Assembly: GCA_012295275.1 (NCBI GenBank)
Contig: CM022676.1
Location: 16,501,501 to 16,563,500, forward strand
Source of the DNA: Chrysomallon squamiferum
Lineage: Eukaryota > Mollusca > Gastropoda > Neomphalida > Peltospiridae
Direction of reading: 5' to 3'
DNA length: 62,000 bases
The translations under genes and the position numbers were made by a program. Positions 57,598 to 62,000 of this stretch are shown here, in pieces. The notes below the pieces were generated by a model, which did no database searches, was not told where the DNA came from, and saw nothing but the letters and a program-made list of their open reading frames with translations. The first letter of the stretch is position 1. Each line of letters opens with the position of its first letter.

Positions 57598-60188
57598 CTG
57601 AAATCTTTGAACTTACGTTTTACTTTCTTACCACGTCATCTTGAAATGACCTCACACTACAAAAGTTGCAGAATCTATAGACTTTTTGAGTTCAGTAGTA
57701 AAATATACGTAATAGAGACGTGCTCACAACAAACTTTCCATTTTTACGCTTTTTTTAGTGATTTAATATACACACATGTCATGAGGTTACACTATTATTG
57801 TTGGTTGCAGCTTATGTTATTGTATTTCATTGTTATATTACGGCTAAAATATAATGTGGTGAAGTTAAATTGTATTCTTAGTTTACTTGGGGAATTTGAC
57901 CTGGAATGAAACTCTGTCATATTTTATTACATTCTTTGTTGCTTACTCTTGAGATTATCATGTCTACTCCTCTAACTTCACCTTCCTTACTGGTTTATGT
58001 AAATGCACATTAAATTACACAGCCGTAGAACAAGACAAAAAAATGTCATGTACAACCAAACAAATATGATGTGATACCGAAGAACTGTGATTTAGAAGAT
58101 AAATCACGAGCAAAAGATTTTGGTCAACAAGAAAAATTAACCCAGCAATAGTAGTGTAGAACCTCATTTTGCTCTTGAACTTATTATTATTACTTTTGTA
58201 GTGTTCATAATTGATGTTTGTGACATACATGTGTATATATATATGTATATTGAGAATCTGCTGGATGATATGGTCTAACGCTTTAGCAATTTGTGTTAGG
58301 ATACTAAATCCAAGATGGCCGCCGTATAATCTATATTCCTCATAATCTGATAGAACAGTACGATATGATGAAAAATCGTTTTTATTTGTTTTAGAAATCG
58401 TAATTAGCTACACCATATGGTGAATTCCCTGTGAAAAAGATATATAAAATCAAGCTTTGAGAAGGTGCAATAACTACTTTGGCTCTTTCGTCCCGCGTTT
58501 TTTTCTTTTTTCTTGTTTGGTGCGAATATGAACCGGCAAGAAGGAAATCTGTTTCTGGAAAAAATAGGACTTTTCGAGACAGAACGTGGCTGCAGAACCC
58601 GTGATTACCTTCGATCTAAACAGAAGACTGGAGAATCGCTGAAACTTTTCTCATAAGTAATAAGGGTTTGGCTCTGAGATTTAGTAATATATTATGATCA
58701 TTTCGCTGTCAATTTTCTCATTAAACAGGTTTCAACTAAATGATTCTGTATTTTAATAGGTTTCGAAATATTTCGTTTGGTTATTTTTTTAATTTTTTTA
58801 CTATAAATGTATTTCGGAGGTAATATATCTCTTTCTTCTGTTTGTTACTGTGCTATTTATTTAACGGTTGAAGGTGGCATTATCAGTGATAGTATTAGTT
58901 GTTAGATTATCGTTTTATTTATTTTTCTTTTCTTCAATTATTATTATTACTATTATTATTATTATTTTATTTTCTAATTTTGGTTCAGTGTGCGCTTTTC
59001 TATGATAGTGTTTAAGTTGTATATATATATAAAGTTTGACATGTGGAAGTAACTAAACTATGCTTTAGATTCTGAATGATTGACATTTTCTATTATTATT
59101 ATTAGTAGTAGTAGTAGCAGCAGTAGTAGTAGTATCAGCGTTATTATTTTTGCTATCATCCTCTTTATTACACCTATTGTTACTGAAGAGTTACAGTAAT
59201 GTACGTTCTGACAATATAGACAAATGCAAACCATATTTATGCCTATGTCTACACTTATGCGCAGACAGTGCATTAACAATGAACTATTCAGAGCGTCTTA
59301 AATAAAATCCGGTAATACCTTTCTTGTCTCGTCATACACTATTTTTAGTCTGATCTATATAACAAATAAAAACACTCTTGCTAAACTGGTCACGCGAGTG
59401 TGATTTGAGCATTGTGTATTAGGAGGTTAGATCAGTTTCAGTCGAATGACTATTTTTTATGGCTTACGTAACAGTTTAGTTTGGTTTATTTTGCCGTGTG
59501 TAATTACAATTGTATTTCGGAAAAAAAACAAAAAAAAAACAACAACTGATAAACGAATCGACTTTTACGTTTTTCCTGTCTTATATTTGTAATGGATAAA
59601 AATAGGTCATATATATTACTGTTGTTGTTGTTGTTATCGTTGTCGTTGTTACTTTTGGTAGGTTTTCCAAGTAATTTATTATTATTATTTTTTTTTCAAT
59701 GTGGTGGTATAACGTTTGTGATATGTTATATTTTGTTGTTTCTCGCTAAAGTGGAAAAATACTTTCTATTAATTGTGAGTTATCCGCTGCTACAGCATTT
59801 ATTTGATATACTGCTTCTTGATGTCCAGCAGAGCGGAATGTTTGACTGATTCAGAAAAGATTCGAAAAACCAGTTTGCAATAAACTGTTGGCAAACATCG
59901 AGCAGACCTACTTTGGCGTGTGATTTACAATTGAAAGGAAATGTCAGTTTATAGCAGATACGTGAAGTTATACTTTAACAGTACGATACAAATATAAGAA
60001 CGTTTTCTTCCAGGCTGCTTGGTCATTAAGAAATGTATAATAAAACTCCAAGAATGAAAAACACAATAATACAAATAAACACGTAGAATTTGTAGGTAGC
60101 GCGTAGATCACACACTGAAGTTTTTCCCCTTTTGCACTCCATTCATCGATACAATTATTCCTTGCACTTATAAATTATAATATATAAT

Positions 60189-60225
<37 letters not shown>

Positions 60226-60420
60226 ATAAAATAAATAATAATTAAAATAAGGAAGTAGAATTTGCTGGTTGAAGAATAATCGCGTAGATTACACACCAAA
60301 GATTTTCTTGCGTTTCTAGCAGATGTTGGCTGAAAACACTGATAAACTTATTAACGTTTTGAGCTCAGTTAATCGATACATTATAAATATATAATAAAAA
60401 ACCAAGAATAAATAAACAAA

Positions 60421-60472
<52 letters not shown>

Positions 60473-62000
60473 CTTAAAAAAACCGTGAATAATTTGTTTC
60501 GATTTATAAGACTAGATTATTATTATTATTATTATTATTATTTGATTTTCACGGTCAACGAAGGGAAACCTGATTTGCTATTTAATTTTCTGAAATACTC
60601 TCCACCTATGCCTCTTTTCATGATTTCAATTTCCTATGAATATAATTCTTTGAATATCATTGCCAAATGCATTTTACTGCTGTTCAGAGCTGTCTAATAA
60701 TAACGGAAGAAGAAGAAGAAGAAGAAGAAGAAGAAGAAGAAGAAAAAGAAGAAGAAGAAGAAGAGGAAGATCAAGATAACATTCAACTATAATGTTTATG
60801 ATTTAAACTTGCTATGAATTTAATTCACGAAATTTGAATATGTAATGTATTTCACTGCTGTTTCGATAAACGATGTTCTGTCCCGTCTATTAATAACTGA
60901 AGAAGATGAAGAAAACATCGCTGAAATAATTAAATGTATCTAATTACATTTATTCTTTTTTCTTCATTTTTGTTATAGTGTATTGTTGTTGTCGTTGTCT
61001 TTCTAGTTATTATTATTATTATTATTCAGCAGTTGCTATAATTTATCTTGAATGTTGATAAACGTAAATGTTTTCTACTTTCCTATTTATTTCTCCACTT
61101 AAGCGCAGGTATTGTATTAACAATACATTTTTCAGATAATAGTTAGTAAGATCCAGGTATACCTCTGTGTATTTCGTGCAGCAGTCACAGACTATTTTTA
61201 TTTGACATAAATAAGCAGCAAATATGTACTTGCTATATTGGTTATGCGGGTATCGTTTCAGCATCATTACAAATCTGAAAAACGAAAATAACGTTATGAA
61301 ATCATCTCTACGTAAGCTGTAACGTTCTGTAACATGTAAAAGACAAAAAATAATCAATAAATAAATAAATAATAAAAAGTAAAACAAAGACAAATAACAT
61401 TAACCTAAAACAGTCCTATGCATATTGAGAATCTCGAAACCGGAATGTACGAAACGGCTATTTTGCTCCGAGAAATATCAGAAAACTTCTCTCCAGTCAG
61501 TGTTTCACAAGTATAAACCATTATCATTCGTTTAGCTTGGACGAACAGTCGCTACATTTTAACAGAATTAATGTCTGAGAGTCATCCCTATTATTAAGTG
61601 TGAATCAAATCTAATTATTAACTTTTGTTTGTTTGTTCGTTGATGGAATGCACAATAGTTGTATATATAATCCGACAATGTGCACAGTTGGTTTAAGTTA
61701 GCTATCCGATTACAAAATACCTGTATTATATGTTTACGCTGCGAGAAACAATTCATACAATTTTATATGTTTTGTTGTTTTTGTTGTTTTTTTCACGTCT
61801 GTGTGACTTATTAGTGCCTCTTTGCCAGACTTATTTTTAGGTGTAATTTTGTTTTCTGTGTAGTGAATTATATATAATATTCACAAAACACTTATTTTAT
61901 ATGCCCATTTAAAGTAGAATGTCTGATACATTTTATATTATGTAAGGTATGATATTACACTAACATTTATTGATCTATAGTGTATATTATGTTTATAAAC
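57598..62000. other. Duplicated intergenic tail of the window
   Basis: 57600-58700 is a copy of 45200-46500. 58900-59500 and 59811-61700 are copies of the dispersed repeat family and closely match 39.8-41.7 kb. 61790-62000 matches 41470-41720. Poly(A) lies at 60190-60222, (AAT)n at 60434-60469 and (GAA)n at 60706-60760. No gene is supported. Confidence 0.65.
60434..60760. repeat. (AAT)n, (ATT)n and (GAA)n tracts
   Basis: Triplet runs at 60434-60469, about 60518-60541 and 60706-60760 within one copy of the dispersed family. Confidence 0.9.

Overview
The window looks like AT-rich, gene-poor cephalopod (octopus-type) DNA. Introns are long, (ATT)n/(AAT)n tracts are abundant, there are several kinds of transposon debris, and tandem duplication is heavy. 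The taxon is inferred from sequence style, not proven. There is no sign of bacterial or organellar sequence. Positions 55794-55993 are a 200-base assembly gap.

The main content is one apparently complete plus-strand gene, about 271/3190 to 34433. It encodes a single-pass cell-surface receptor. A signal-peptide exon is followed by seven group A SRCR domains, each split over two exons. Then come one Ig-like domain, one fibronectin type III domain, a transmembrane exon and a short cytoplasmic tail with a TYDNLAF motif. All splice phases agree: 1/2/1 inside SRCR modules, 1-1 for Ig, FN3 and TM. The spliced frame is 1035 codons over 21 exons. SRCR1-3 and SRCR4-6 form a tandem triplet duplication. 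SRCR7 is separate. Introns carry fossil SRCR half-exons, a fossil or cassette Ig half-exon and a gypsy-type gag remnant.

Upstream there are several copies of the same promoter-plus-leader block. Two are intact (271, 3190) and two are broken (1866, 8150). The arrangement recurs about 41.65 kb downstream (leaders at 44847 and 52193, first SRCR half-exon at 55194). This marks a second, tandem paralogue interrupted by the gap. A third copy of the pre-SRCR intron (56040-56340) runs straight into a 40-bp minisatellite that also lies 3' of gene 1, so it seems to be a truncated copy.

On the minus strand between the two receptor loci are exons that read as the catalytic-His region of a furin/kexin-type proprotein convertase (42832-42869 and 42164-42259). 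They join in frame. A stop-ridden copy lies at 39479-39573 and an isolated copy of the small exon at 57560-57597. The remaining sequence is duplicated intergenic DNA, a family of ~1.5-2 kb repeats with triplet expansions, a mariner remnant, possible pogo-type and hAT-type fragments, and simple repeats.
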